NCBI RefSeq assembly: GCF_900104775.1
Contig: NZ_FNSA01000003.1
Location: forward strand, 1,054,001 to 1,118,000
DNA length: 64,000 nucleotides
Source of the DNA: Tsukamurella tyrosinosolvens
GTDB lineage: Bacteria > Actinomycetota > Actinomycetes > Mycobacteriales > Mycobacteriaceae
Reading direction: 5' to 3'
Position 1 is the first letter of the stretch. Each line of letters starts with the position of its first letter. Under the pieces are notes generated by a model. That model had not been told where the DNA came from, did no database searches, and was given only the letters and a program-made list of their open reading frames with translations. This document shows positions 9,713 to 18,035 of the stretch, one piece after another. The translations under genes were made by a program, and so were the position numbers.

Positions 9713-10294
9713 ATGACGCGCGAACTGGTGTACACGGGATTCATCTCGCTCGACGGGGTGGCGGACTCGCCCGGAGGGACCGTCGAGGGGCATCGCAGCG
9801 GCGGCTGGGTGGCGCGGCACGACTTCCTCCCGGAGGCCTTCTCGCTCAAGGGGGAGGAACTGGCGGACACGACGGCGCTGCTGTTCGGGCGGCGCAGCTA
9901 CGAGGCCTTCGGCGCGGTGTGGCCGCAGTCCGAGGATCACGCCGCGTACCGCGACCTGCCGAAGTACGTCGTGTCCACGACGATCGGCGAGGGCGACCTC
10001 ATCGACGGGTGGGGTGGCACCACGATCCTGCGGTCGGCCGAGGACGTCGCCGCTCTCAAGGAGACCGACGGCGGCTCGATCTTCATCCACGGCAGCTGTG
10101 AGCTCGCGCGCAACCTCGCCGACGCGGGCCTCATCGACCGGTACAACCTGTTGGTGTTCCCCTACCTGCTGGGTGCGGGCAAGAGCATCTTCGGCCGTGA
10201 GGACCGCGACGCCACTGCGCTGCGGCTGCGGGAATCGCAGACGTACCCCAACGGGGTGCTCAAGGTGATCTACGACGTGATGCACCAACACTGA
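9713..10294 (+). CDS. RibD C-terminal/DHFR-like reductase family protein
   Basis: This 193-residue protein has the dihydrofolate-reductase-like fold shared with the C-terminal domain of RibD. Visible elements are YTGFISLDGVADSPGG at the N-terminus, LLFGRRSYEAFGAVWP around residues 61-75, KYVVSTTI, a NADP-binding SIFIHGSCELARNLADAGLID block and the closing DRYNLLVFPYLLGAGKSIF. Members outside riboflavin synthesis reduce unknown substrates, probably with NADPH. The ATG start at 9713 gives the usual N-terminus MTRELVYTGFISLDG. A second member of the family is found at 11389-11955. Confidence 0.85.
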   Translation: MTRELVYTGFISLDGVADSPGGTVEGHRSGGWVARHDFLPEAFSLKGEELADTTALLFGRRSYEAFGAVWPQSEDHAAYRDLPKYVVSTTIGEGDLIDGWGGTTILRSAEDVAALKETDGGSIFIHGSCELARNLADAGLIDRYNLLVFPYLLGAGKSIFGREDRDATALRLRESQTYPNGVLKVIYDVMHQH

Positions 10295-10354
10295 TCCGAC
10301 CATCCGCCGTTGACGGAACTTGCGCCTGGCGCGAGCGTCCGTACCGTCGGAGGC

Positions 10355-11332
10355 ATGTCCGATCTAGCCCTTCCGTTCAGTGTGTCGGGACAGCAGTGGC
10401 TGATCCACAAGCCGTTGGAGATCGGCATCTACGTGGTGCTGGCCGTGGTCCTGCGGTGGGTGCTCCATCGCGCGATCGACCGCCTCGTCCGCGGCGGCAG
10501 CGGGCGCGATGCCGACTCGGCCCCACGACGATTCGGCCTCGACCGACTCCGCGGCAGGCTCGGCAGCAGCCGCCTGCCCGCCGTGCGGCGGCGTACCGTC
10601 GACGATCCCGCGAAGGCGCAGCGGGACCGGGAGGCCCGGGCCCGGCGGGCGCAGCGCGCCGAGACCATCGGCTCGGTGCTCAAGTCCGCGGTCTCGTTCC
10701 TCGTGCTGATCTGGGTGGTGATCCAGTCGCTGGCGATCCTCGGGGTGAACGTGGCCCCGCTCATCGCCTCCGCCGGCGTGGTCGGCGTCGCGCTCGGTTT
10801 CGGCGCGCAGAACCTGGTGCGGGACTTCATCTCCGGCATCTTCATGCTGATCGAGGACCAGTACGGCGTGGGCGATGTCGTGGACCTCGGGGAGGTCACC
10901 GGCACCGTCGAGACCGTGGGGATGCGGATCACGACGGTCCGCGACGTGCAGGGCACGCTCTGGTACGTCCGCAACGGCGAGATCATGCGCGTCGCCAACT
11001 TCAGCCAGGACTACGCGGTGGCCTTCCTGCAGTTGCCGATCTCGTACTCCGCCGATGTGGATCTGGCGTGCCGCGTCGCCCTCGAAGCTGCGCTGGAGGC
11101 GGTCGCCGACGAGCCGCTGTCGGACGACGTCCTCGGTGCCCCGGACATGCTGGGCGTCGACGGAGCCACCGCCGACCGGGTGAGTATCCGCCTCACCGTG
11201 CGTGTGCGCGCGAACCGGCAGTGGGCGGTGGAGCGCGAACTGCGCCGCCGCATCCTGCGCGCCTTCGACGAGCACGACATCGCCCCGCCCTACCGCAGCG
11301 GACTCCCGGTGGCCGCAGGGGTGCAGGACTGA
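10355..11332 (+). CDS. MscS-family mechanosensitive ion channel
   Basis: This 325-residue channel has an N-terminal membrane helix, a basic cytoplasmic loop (about residues 50-105), a second helix (SVLKSAVSFLVLIWVVIQSLAILG) and the MscS pore helix region APLIASAGVVGVALGFGAQNLVRDFISG. The beta domain begins IEDQYGVGDVVDLGEVTGTVE, the family signature. It would open on membrane tension to release solutes during osmotic downshift. I chose the ATG at 10355 (MSDLALPFSV) over an upstream TTG. Confidence 0.92.
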   Translation: MSDLALPFSVSGQQWLIHKPLEIGIYVVLAVVLRWVLHRAIDRLVRGGSGRDADSAPRRFGLDRLRGRLGSSRLPAVRRRTVDDPAKAQRDREARARRAQRAETIGSVLKSAVSFLVLIWVVIQSLAILGVNVAPLIASAGVVGVALGFGAQNLVRDFISGIFMLIEDQYGVGDVVDLGEVTGTVETVGMRITTVRDVQGTLWYVRNGEIMRVANFSQDYAVAFLQLPISYSADVDLACRVALEAALEAVADEPLSDDVLGAPDMLGVDGATADRVSIRLTVRVRANRQWAVERELRRRILRAFDEHDIAPPYRSGLPVAAGVQD

Positions 11333-11388
11333 CCTGGGTCTCTGCCGGGAGTGCCGCGGGGACCGGACGATTCGGTCATCATGGACGG

Positions 11389-11955
11389 ATGCGCAGTGTC
11401 ACCTACTCCCTGAGCACGTCGGCGGACGGGTACATCGTGGGGCCGGACGGGGCCTTCGACTGGTCGCAGCCCGACGAGGAGGTGTTCCGCTTCGCCACCG
11501 ACGAGGTGCGCGGGCTGGACGTGCACCTGATGGGGCGGAAGCTCTACGAGACGATGCTCTACTGGGACACCGCTGCGGAGACCCAGCCGCTGGACGCCGA
11601 CGAGAGGGTCTTCGCGGCGCTCTGGAAGGACCTGCCGAAGGTCGTCTTCTCCACGACGCTCACCGAGGTGCAGGGCGCCAACACCCGCCTCGCCGACGGC
11701 GACCTGTCCGAGGAGGTCGCGCGGCTGCGCGCCGAACCCGGCGGCGGGAACATCGGCGTCGGCGGCGCCGGCCTGGCCGCCGAGGCGGCGCGGCTCGGCC
11801 TGCTCGACGAGTACCGCGTGCGCGTCTACCCGGTGCTCGTGGGCGGCGGTATCCCGTACTTCCCGCAGCAGGGTGCGTCGACCGCGCTCGAGCGGGTCGG
11901 GGGCCGATCCTTCACGTGCGGTGTCGATTTCGTGCACTACCGCGTGCTGCGCTGA
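11389..11955 (+). CDS. RibD C-terminal/DHFR-like reductase family protein
   Basis: This 188-residue protein is the second DHFR-fold member in the region. It has VTYSLSTSADGYIVGPDGAFDW at the N-terminus (the dihydrofolate reductase YSLSLDG-type motif), LMGRKLYETMLYWD, LPKVVFSTTL, and the NADP-binding NIGVGGAGLAAEAARLGLLDEYRVRVYPVLVGGG. The N-terminal ASTSADGYIVGPDG wording places it in the YyaP/YwjB-like group. The reaction is unknown. It is not in an operon with its homologue at 9713; the MscS gene lies between them. Confidence 0.87.
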   Translation: MRSVTYSLSTSADGYIVGPDGAFDWSQPDEEVFRFATDEVRGLDVHLMGRKLYETMLYWDTAAETQPLDADERVFAALWKDLPKVVFSTTLTEVQGANTRLADGDLSEEVARLRAEPGGGNIGVGGAGLAAEAARLGLLDEYRVRVYPVLVGGGIPYFPQQGASTALERVGGRSFTCGVDFVHYRVLR

Positions 11956-12081
11956 CGGGATCGGCGATCGATATCTCCCGCACTGTTCGAGTTCTTACAT
12001 GTATAGTTGCATATCCTGTTGCTGCTGCCGACGATACGAACGGTTCAACACGGAGCCAGCCAGCAACGGAAGCAGGAACTC

Positions 12082-12378
12082 ATGACGAAGTACCTCGTGC
12101 TCTACCGCGCCGATCAGTCGGCGGCCGAGCAGATGGCTCAGGCGTCTCCCGAGGAGCAGCAGGCAGGCATGGCGGCCTGGATGGAGTGGTTCGGCAAGGT
12201 GGGCGAAGCCATCGTCGACGGCGGCTCGCCCGTCGCGGGTGGGGACGGCACCGTGGGCGGCTACTCCGTGCTCCAGGCCGACACTCGAGAGACGCTCGAC
12301 GCTCTGCTGACAGGCCATCCGCATCTCCAGGTCGGCACGATCGACGTGCTCGAGTTCCTGCCGATGCCGGGGATGTAG
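12082..12378 (+). CDS. YCII-related domain protein
   Basis: This small 98-residue cytosolic protein has the ferredoxin-like YCII fold. It opens MTKYLVLYRADQ, has a central helix rich in acidic and Gln/Met residues (QMAQASPEEQQAGMAAWMEWF), a strand VGGYSVLQADT, and ends in the active-site-like HPHLQVGTIDVLEFLPMPGM. Members are often encoded near ECF sigma factors, but none is visible here. An AGCAGGA ribosome site precedes the ATG. Function is unassigned. Confidence 0.8.
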   Translation: MTKYLVLYRADQSAAEQMAQASPEEQQAGMAAWMEWFGKVGEAIVDGGSPVAGGDGTVGGYSVLQADTRETLDALLTGHPHLQVGTIDVLEFLPMPGM

Positions 12379-12453
12379 TCCTGCGTGATGCGGCCCAGCC
12401 GTCCGGCGAGGGCGACGGGGCCGGCGTCGTCCGGTGTGGTTCGGCGGGCGCGG

Positions 12454-12527
12454 TGCCCCCAGTCGGACTCGAACCGACACTCGGCGGATTTTAAGTCCGC
12501 TGCCTCTGCCAATTGGGCTATAGGGGC
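12454..12527 (-). tRNA. tRNA-Leu(UAA) with a short variable loop
   Basis: The minus strand folds as a complete tRNA: acceptor GCCCCTA paired with TGGGGGC (one G-T pair), a D-arm with GGC, anticodon stem GCGGA/TCCGC enclosing a CTTAAAA loop (anticodon TAA), a five-base variable region CGAGT, T-arm GTCGG-TTCGAGT-CCGAC and discriminator A. The 3' CCA is not encoded. The anticodon reads the rare TTA codon. Bacterial leucine tRNAs normally have a long class II variable arm, so the five-base loop is atypical, although A73 is the expected leucine discriminator. Confidence 0.9.
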
Positions 12528-12563
12528 GCGGGGGAAGCGTAGCGCGCGGCGCACCGTCGAATC

Positions 12564-12608
12564 TGTCAACATGCGTTGACATCCGGACGCTGTCAACGTA
12601 GATTGACG
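12564..12608. promoter_or_regulatory. Tandem TGTCAA-N6-TTGAC(A/G) operators
   Basis: Two imperfect palindromes lie 27 bp apart directly before the HTH gene. The first is TGTCAA-CATGCG-TTGACA at 12564-12581 and the second TGTCAA-CGTAGA-TTGACG at 12591-12608. The second ends four bases before the GTG start. TTGACA within the first could also be a -35 element, so bound protein would block the promoter. The small HTH protein encoded next is the obvious candidate to bind, giving autoregulation. Confidence 0.7.
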
Positions 12609-12611
12609 GGT

Positions 12612-12818
12612 GTGAGCTCACCACCCACCCTCGTCGGATCGGCGGCATCGGAGGACCCCGCGGAGGGGCTCCGCGCCGTCGTCGCACTGCGGAAGCTGGC
12701 CGACCAACTCGAGGCGGTCCAGGTGTCCAACGCCAGGAATCTCGGCTGGTCCTGGCAGGACATCGCGGAACACCTCGCGGTCAGCCGCCAAGCGGTGCAC
12801 AAGAAGTACGGCAAGTAA
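12612..12818 (+). CDS. Small HTH protein paired with Clp_N protein
   Basis: This 68-residue protein starts at GTG and ends in a helix-turn-helix: NLGWSWQDIAEHLAVSRQAVHKKYGK. The wording SRQAVHKK is typical of the recognition helix of HTH proteins that accompany Clp N-terminal repeat proteins in actinobacteria. The preceding helix (GLRAVVALRKLADQLEAVQVSNARN) is probably a dimerisation segment. It lies 18 bp before the Clp_N gene, so the two are co-transcribed. In mycobacterial ClpC2 an HTH-like segment and a Clp_N domain are, as I recall, in one protein; here they are separate. Confidence 0.82.
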   Translation: MSSPPTLVGSAASEDPAEGLRAVVALRKLADQLEAVQVSNARNLGWSWQDIAEHLAVSRQAVHKKYGK

Positions 12819-12836
12819 GCCGGGAACAGGACTGCT

Positions 12837-13376
12837 GTGTTCGAACGGTTCACCAAGAGCGCCCGCGTCGCGGTCGTGCTCGCTCAGGAGGAGGCGCGCG
12901 ACGGCGGCGCCGACAAGATCACGCCCACCCACCTACTGCTCGGGGTGCTCGGCACCGTCGACGGTCCGCTGCAGCACGAACTGACCGACGTGGGCCTCAC
13001 ACCCGAGGCGGTGCGCGCCTCCGCGGCCGGCCGGGTGCTCACCGACAACGACGCCGAGGCGCTGCGCGGCATCGGCATCGACGTGGGCGCTGTCGCGGAC
13101 GCCGTCGAGAAGCGCTTCGGCTTCGACATCCTGCGCCCCATCCGCAAGAAGTTCCGGGCGGGGCACATCCCGTTCGACCCAGCGTCGAAGAAGACACTGC
13201 AGCTCGCGGTGCGGGAGGCGGCGCACCGCAAGGACAGGAGCATCGAGAGCGCTCACATGCTGCTCGGGGTACTGCGCAGCGACGACGCCGACTCGCTCGC
13301 GGCCGTGGAGTCCGTCGTGCCGCGCGACGAGCTGCGGAGCCGCCTCTACGACCTGCTCGACCGTCCCGCGGCATAG
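12837..13376 (+). CDS. Clp N-terminal repeat protein (ClpC2-like, no ATPase domain)
   Basis: This 179-residue protein consists only of two Clp_N repeats, the adaptor- and substrate-binding domain of ClpC, with no AAA+ module. Repeat 1 is recognisable from MFERFTKSARVAVVLAQEEAR and ITPTHLLLGVL; repeat 2 from FDPASKKTLQLAVREAAHR and IESAHMLLGVL. It could bind ClpC adaptors or ClpC-targeting compounds, or sequester substrates. Start is GTG at 12837. It follows the HTH gene closely and shares its tandem operators. Confidence 0.88.
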   Translation: MFERFTKSARVAVVLAQEEARDGGADKITPTHLLLGVLGTVDGPLQHELTDVGLTPEAVRASAAGRVLTDNDAEALRGIGIDVGAVADAVEKRFGFDILRPIRKKFRAGHIPFDPASKKTLQLAVREAAHRKDRSIESAHMLLGVLRSDDADSLAAVESVVPRDELRSRLYDLLDRPAA

Positions 13377-13503
13377 GCACCTGCGCATCCGGCCCGACAC
13401 GGTTAAGCTGTTCGTAAAGAACGTCGCCGAAACCGGGAACGCATCCGCGGACTCGAGCGTTGAACAATACGTACAGGTGCACGACCAGGGAAAGGACCCC
13501 ACG

Positions 13504-14418
13504 GTGCGCGAAAGCAGTAACCCGATCTTCCGCGGGTTGACCAAGGAGAACCGCCAGCAGGCGCCCGCCGGCTATCAGCAGGGCTACCCGCAGCAGGGCT
13601 TCGGTCAGCAGCAGGGATACCCGCAGGGCATGAACCTGGGGATGGGTGCCGCAGGCGCCGCCCAGGGCATGCAGTTCCAGCAGTACCAGCAGCCGCCGCA
13701 GGCCCCGTACCAGCAGGGCACGGGCGCGCGTTCGATGACCATCGACGACGTCGTGACCAAGACCGCTGCCACGCTCGGCGTGCTCATCGTCTTCGCGATC
13801 GGCTCGTTCTTCCTCGCCGACTCGAACCCCGGCCTCGCGGGTCCCCTCGCGATCGTGGGTGCGATCGGCGGCCTCATTCTGGTGCTCGTCGCAAGCTTCG
13901 GCCGCAAGCAGGACAACCCGGCGATCGTGCTGTCCTACGCGGCGTTCGAGGGCCTCTTCGTCGGCGCGATCTCGATGGCCATCTCCTATCGGGTCAGCGG
14001 ATCCGTCAGCGCGTCCGCGCTCATCGGCCAGGCGGTGCTCGCCACGATCGGCGTCTTCGTCGGCATGCTCGTGGTCTACAAGACCGGCGCGATCCGCGTG
14101 ACGCCGCGCTTCACCCGCATGCTCTTCGCGGCCATGATCGGCGTACTGGTCCTGGCGCTCGGCAACATGGTCATCGCGCTGTTCAGTGACTCGAACCCCC
14201 TGCGCGGCGGCGGCACCATCGCGATCATCTTCTCGCTGGTGTGCATCGCGATCGCGGCGTTCAGCTTCCTGCTGGACTTCGACCAGGCGGATCAGCTGAT
14301 CCGCGCCGGCGCACCGTCGAAGGCGGCGTGGGGCGTGGCCCTGGGCCTGACCGTCACGCTGGTCTGGCTGTACGTCGAGATCCTGCGCCTGCTGAGCTAC
14401 TTCTACAGCAGCGACTAG
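13504..14418 (+). CDS. Bax inhibitor-1/YccA-family membrane protein
   Basis: This is a 304-residue inner-membrane protein. The first ~75 residues form a low-complexity tail rich in Gln, Gly, Tyr and Pro (many QQGY and PQQG repeats), then seven transmembrane segments follow. The Bax1-I signature is visible as NPAIVLSYAAFEGLFVGAIS and, at the end, LLDFDQADQLIRAGAPSKAAWG with the paired aspartates that form the pH-sensing latch in BsYetJ. It may act as a pH-dependent ion leak. I chose the GTG at 13504 (VRESSNPIFRGLTKEN), preceded by AAAGGA. Confidence 0.88.
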   Translation: MRESSNPIFRGLTKENRQQAPAGYQQGYPQQGFGQQQGYPQGMNLGMGAAGAAQGMQFQQYQQPPQAPYQQGTGARSMTIDDVVTKTAATLGVLIVFAIGSFFLADSNPGLAGPLAIVGAIGGLILVLVASFGRKQDNPAIVLSYAAFEGLFVGAISMAISYRVSGSVSASALIGQAVLATIGVFVGMLVVYKTGAIRVTPRFTRMLFAAMIGVLVLALGNMVIALFSDSNPLRGGGTIAIIFSLVCIAIAAFSFLLDFDQADQLIRAGAPSKAAWGVALGLTVTLVWLYVEILRLLSYFYSSD

Positions 14419-14430
14419 GTTCCACTCGTC

Positions 14431-14464
14431 CGAACGCCCCGCAGCCCCGGCTGCGGGGCGTTCG
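14431..14464. terminator. Bidirectional hairpin terminator
   Basis: A perfect 14-bp inverted repeat, CGAACGCCCCGCAG, with a six-base loop lies between the Bax1-like gene and the convergent SGNH hydrolase gene. It ends 14 bp from the hydrolase stop codon. No long T-tract follows on the plus strand, which is common in high-GC actinobacteria. Confidence 0.85.
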
Positions 14465-14478
14465 GCGTTTCGGGGAGG

Positions 14479-15396
14479 TCAGTCCCGGCGCAGCGCGCGC
14501 GACAGGCGCGCCGTGAGCCGGTTCGCGTCGGCGGCCTCGGAGACCTCCGGCGGCGACGGGAGCGGGCCGTGCCACTCGCCGAGGGCGGCCAGCACCTCGG
14601 GGAGCAGCAGGCGCGCCGCGAGTTCGTAGCCGGCCGACGACGGGTGGAAGTTGTCCGGCGAGAACATCCGCTCGGGCGCCTCGAGGAACTCGGGCGTCAG
14701 GGTGTCGGCGAAGGGCACGGGGTGCCCGCCGGCGGCGAGCACGTGCGCCCGCTGCCGCGCCGCCAGCTGCAGCCCGTACCGCCGGATCACCGAGCGCAGG
14801 GGCTGCGGGATGGACTGCACCACGCCGATGTCGGGGCAGGTGCCGACCACGACCTCGGCGCCCGCGCCGCGCAGCTGGGCGACGGCCGCGCCGAGCCGCC
14901 GTGCGGAGGGCTCGATCGCGTTGAGCGCCGTCACGTCGTTCGCGCCGACGATGATCACCGCGACGTCCGGGATCTGCTTCGCGATGAATGCGGCCTCGAT
15001 CTGCGCGGCCAGGCCCTTCGACGTCGCGCCCACGATCGCCTTCACCGCGAGCCGCACCGTCCGGCCGGTCTCGGCCACGACGCCGCGCGCGATCAGGACG
15101 CCGGGCGTGTGCTCGGCATCGTCGACCCCGAGGCCCGCGGCCGTGGAGTCCCCGAAGACCATGAGGCTCACGTCGGCGGGCTGGTGCGGTCCGGGCCGCT
15201 CGACCACGGCGGTGCCGGGGGCGTAGATCCCGTCCTTCGACGGTGCCTTGTCGGTGCGGTGGGGGATGACGGTGCGCGCGGTGCGCGCCTGCTTGGTCAG
15301 CAGCGCGTAGGCGCCCCAGGTGGCTCCGGCGCCGCTGACGGCGGCGGCCGAGGTGTACAGCGCGTCACGGGCGAGCCGGCTCCGGGAGTACCCCAT
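14479..15396 (-). CDS. SGNH/GDSL hydrolase (Rv1075c-type exported esterase)
   Basis: This 305-residue protein has an N-terminal hydrophobic anchor (ALYTSAAAVSGAGATWGAYALL, residues ~12-33) and an SGNH hydrolase domain. Block I is VFGDSTAAGLGVDD with the nucleophilic serine, block III is IIVGANDVT with the oxyanion Asn, and block V is DNFHPSSAGYELAA with the catalytic Asp and His. Esterase or lipase activity outside the membrane is likely. Its place beside cbs matches Rv1075c, a characterised GDSL esterase. Confidence 0.9.
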   Translation of the reverse strand: MGYSRSRLARDALYTSAAAVSGAGATWGAYALLTKQARTARTVIPHRTDKAPSKDGIYAPGTAVVERPGPHQPADVSLMVFGDSTAAGLGVDDAEHTPGVLIARGVVAETGRTVRLAVKAIVGATSKGLAAQIEAAFIAKQIPDVAVIIVGANDVTALNAIEPSARRLGAAVAQLRGAGAEVVVGTCPDIGVVQSIPQPLRSVIRRYGLQLAARQRAHVLAAGGHPVPFADTLTPEFLEAPERMFSPDNFHPSSAGYELAARLLLPEVLAALGEWHGPLPSPPEVSEAADANRLTARLSRALRRD

Positions 15397-15466
15397 GCCG
15401 CCAATCTACCCACCGAGGCGGGCACCGGGCGCGCGCCCCGCGGAGCGTGAATGGGACCATGGAGGC

Positions 15467-16849
15467 ATGCGTATCGCAGGACACGTCAGCGAGTTGATCG
15501 GCGACACCCCACTGGTGCGACTGAACTCCGTGGTGAAGCCCGGATCAGGCCTGGTCGCGGCCAAGATCGAGTACCTCAACCCCGGCGGCTCCAGTAAGGA
15601 CCGGATCGCGGTGAAGATGATCGACGCCGCGGAGGAGTCGGGCGAGCTCAAGCCCGGCGGCACCATCGTCGAGCCGACGTCCGGCAACACCGGCGTGGGC
15701 CTCGCGATCGTCGCGCAGCAGCGCGGCTACAAGTGCGTCTTCGTCTGCCCCGACAAGGTCAGCGAGGACAAGCGCAACGTCCTCAAGGCGTACGGCGCGG
15801 AGGTCGTCGTGTGCCCGACCGCCGTCGCGCCCGAGCATCCGGACTCGTACTACAACGTCTCCGATCGCCTCACGCGCGAGATCCCCGGCGCCTGGAAGCC
15901 GAACCAGTACTCCAACCCCAACGGTCCCGCGTCGCACTACGAGACCACCGGCCCGGAGATCTGGCGCGACACCGAGGGCAAGATCACCCACTTCGTGGCG
16001 GGCGTCGGCACCGGCGGCACCATCACCGGCACCGGCCGCTACCTCAAGGAGATCTCCGGCGGCACGGTCAAGGTCGTGGGCGCCGACCCCGAGGGCTCCG
16101 TCTACTCCGGCGGCACCGGCCGCCCGTACCTCGTCGAGGGCGTGGGCGAGGACTTCTGGCCCACCGCCTACGACCCCGACGTCCCCGACGAGATCATCGC
16201 CGTCTCCGACGCCGACTCCTTCGAGATGACCCGCCGCCTCGCCCGCGAGGAGGGCCTGCTCGTCGGCGGCTCGTGCGGCATGGCAGTCGTCGCCGCGCTG
16301 CGCGTCGCCGAGCGCGACCCCGACGCCGTGGTCGTCGTGCTGCTGCCCGACGGTGGCCGCGGCTACCTGTCGAAGATCTTCAACGACAAGTGGATGTCGA
16401 GCTACGGCTTCCTGCGCGCGCCGCTCGACCCCAAGGAGCAGGAGGCCCTCGTCGGCGACATCCTGCGCGGCAAGAAGGGCGAGCTGCCCGACCTGGTGCA
16501 CACGCATCCGTCGGAGACGATCCGCGACGCCATCGAGATCCTCGCCGAGTACAACGTCTCGCAGATGCCCGTCGTCGGCGCCGAGCCGCCGATCATGGCG
16601 GGCGAGGTCGCGGGCGCCGTCACCGAGCGCGAGCTGCTCTCCGCGGTCTTCGAGGGCCGCGCGAACCTCGCCGACCCGGTGAGCAAGCACATGGGCCCCG
16701 CGTTCCCGCTCATCGGTGCGGGCCAGCCGATCTCGGCCGCCAACACCGCCTTGCGCGAGTCCGACGCCCTCATGGTGATCGACGACGGCAAGCCCGTCGG
16801 CGTGATCACCCGGCACGACGTGCTGAACTTCCTCTCCCACGGCAAGTAG
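15467..16849 (+). CDS. cbs: Cystathionine beta-synthase
   Basis: This PLP enzyme condenses homocysteine with serine to cystathionine, the first step of reverse transsulfuration. The 460-residue protein has the PLP lysine K44 in NPGGSSKDRIA, the substrate loop PTSGNTGVGLA at residues 71-81 and the phosphate cradle GVGTGGTITGTG. A pair of C-terminal CBS domains follows from about residue 335 (MPVVGAEPPIMAGEV ... LMVIDDGKPVGVITRHDVL). Unlike the mammalian enzyme there is no heme domain. The ATG at 15467 follows GGAGG. metB begins 13 bp downstream. Confidence 0.96.
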   Translation: MRIAGHVSELIGDTPLVRLNSVVKPGSGLVAAKIEYLNPGGSSKDRIAVKMIDAAEESGELKPGGTIVEPTSGNTGVGLAIVAQQRGYKCVFVCPDKVSEDKRNVLKAYGAEVVVCPTAVAPEHPDSYYNVSDRLTREIPGAWKPNQYSNPNGPASHYETTGPEIWRDTEGKITHFVAGVGTGGTITGTGRYLKEISGGTVKVVGADPEGSVYSGGTGRPYLVEGVGEDFWPTAYDPDVPDEIIAVSDADSFEMTRRLAREEGLLVGGSCGMAVVAALRVAERDPDAVVVVLLPDGGRGYLSKIFNDKWMSSYGFLRAPLDPKEQEALVGDILRGKKGELPDLVHTHPSETIRDAIEILAEYNVSQMPVVGAEPPIMAGEVAGAVTERELLSAVFEGRANLADPVSKHMGPAFPLIGAGQPISAANTALRESDALMVIDDGKPVGVITRHDVLNFLSHGK

Positions 16850-16862
16850 AAAGGGCCGCACC

Positions 16863-18035
16863 ATGAGCGAGCAGAAGAGCGCGATCGACAAGCATGCGGC
16901 GCAGGGCTTCTCCACCCGCGCGATCCACGCCGGCTACGAGCCCGACCCGCTGACCGGCGCGGTCAACGTCCCGATCTACGCCAGCTCCACCTTCGCCCAG
17001 GACGGCGTCGGCGGCATGCGCGGCGGCTTCGAGTACGCCCGCACCGGCAACCCGACGCGTCGCGCGTACGAGGCGAACCTCGCCGCGATCGAGGAGGGCA
17101 CCTTCGGTCGCGGATTCGCCTCGGGCATGGCCGCCACCGACACCCTGCTGCGCGCCACCCTGCGCCCGGGCGATCACCTGATCATCCCCGACGACGCCTA
17201 CGGCGGGACCTTCCGCCTCATCGACAAGGTGTTCTCGCAGTGGGGGATCGAGCACACCCCGGCGCCGGTCACCGACGTCGACGCCGTGCGCGCCGCGATC
17301 CGCCCCAACACCAAGCTGGTGTGGATCGAGACCCCGACCAACCCGCTGCTCAACATCGGCGACATCGAGGCGCTGGCCGAGGTGGCGCACGCCGGCGGCG
17401 CGAAGCTGGTGGTGGACAACACCTTCGCGAGCCCCTACCTGCAGACGCCGCTGACCCTCGGTGCCGACGTGGTGCTGCACTCGGTGACCAAGTACCTCGG
17501 CGGGCACAGCGACACCGTCGGCGGCGCGCTGGTGACCAACGACGAGCAGCTCGACACCGACTTCGCCTTCCTGCAGAACGGCGCGGGTGCGGTGCCCGGC
17601 CCGTTCGACGTCTACCTCGCGCTGCGCGGCATCAAGACGCTCGGCGTCCGCATGGACCGGCACTGCGACAACGCGGAGAAGATCGTCGAGTTCCTCTCCG
17701 GCCGCCCCGAGGTCTCGACGGTGCTGTACCCGGGCCTGGAGAGCCACCCGAACCACGCGGTCGCGGCCAAGCAGATGAAGCGCTTCGGCGGCATGATCTC
17801 CGTGCGCCTCGCCGGCGGCCGCGAGGCCGCGCAGCGGTTCTGCGCCCGGACCGAGGTCTTCACCCTCGCGGAGTCGCTCGGCGGCATCGAGTCGCTCATC
17901 GAGCACCCCGCCGCGATGACCCACGCCTCCACCGCCGGCTCGCAGCTCGAGGTCCCCGAGGACCTGGTGCGCCTGTCCGTCGGCATCGAGGACGTCGGCG
18001 ACCTCATCGCCGATCTGGAGAACGCGTTCAGCTGA
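16863..18035 (+). CDS. metB: Cystathionine gamma-synthase/gamma-lyase family enzyme
   Basis: This 390-residue PLP-dependent enzyme belongs to the Cys/Met metabolism family. The cofactor lysine is K210 in HSVTKYLGGHSD, and the phosphate-binding region YARTGNPTRRAYE and SGMAATDTLLRA are conserved. Together with cbs it handles sulfur transfer between homocysteine and cysteine; the mycobacterial orthologue Rv1079 is named metB, but sequence alone cannot separate synthase from lyase. Co-transcribed with cbs. Its last 8 bp overlap the convergent gene that follows. Confidence 0.93.
   Translation: MSEQKSAIDKHAAQGFSTRAIHAGYEPDPLTGAVNVPIYASSTFAQDGVGGMRGGFEYARTGNPTRRAYEANLAAIEEGTFGRGFASGMAATDTLLRATLRPGDHLIIPDDAYGGTFRLIDKVFSQWGIEHTPAPVTDVDAVRAAIRPNTKLVWIETPTNPLLNIGDIEALAEVAHAGGAKLVVDNTFASPYLQTPLTLGADVVLHSVTKYLGGHSDTVGGALVTNDEQLDTDFAFLQNGAGAVPGPFDVYLALRGIKTLGVRMDRHCDNAEKIVEFLSGRPEVSTVLYPGLESHPNHAVAAKQMKRFGGMISVRLAGGREAAQRFCARTEVFTLAESLGGIESLIEHPAAMTHASTAGSQLEVPEDLVRLSVGIEDVGDLIADLENAFS

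Noticed and set aside
10310-10354. An upstream TTG start for the MscS gene
   Set aside because: The added 15 residues have no family counterpart, and the ATG at 10355 gives a normal N-terminus.
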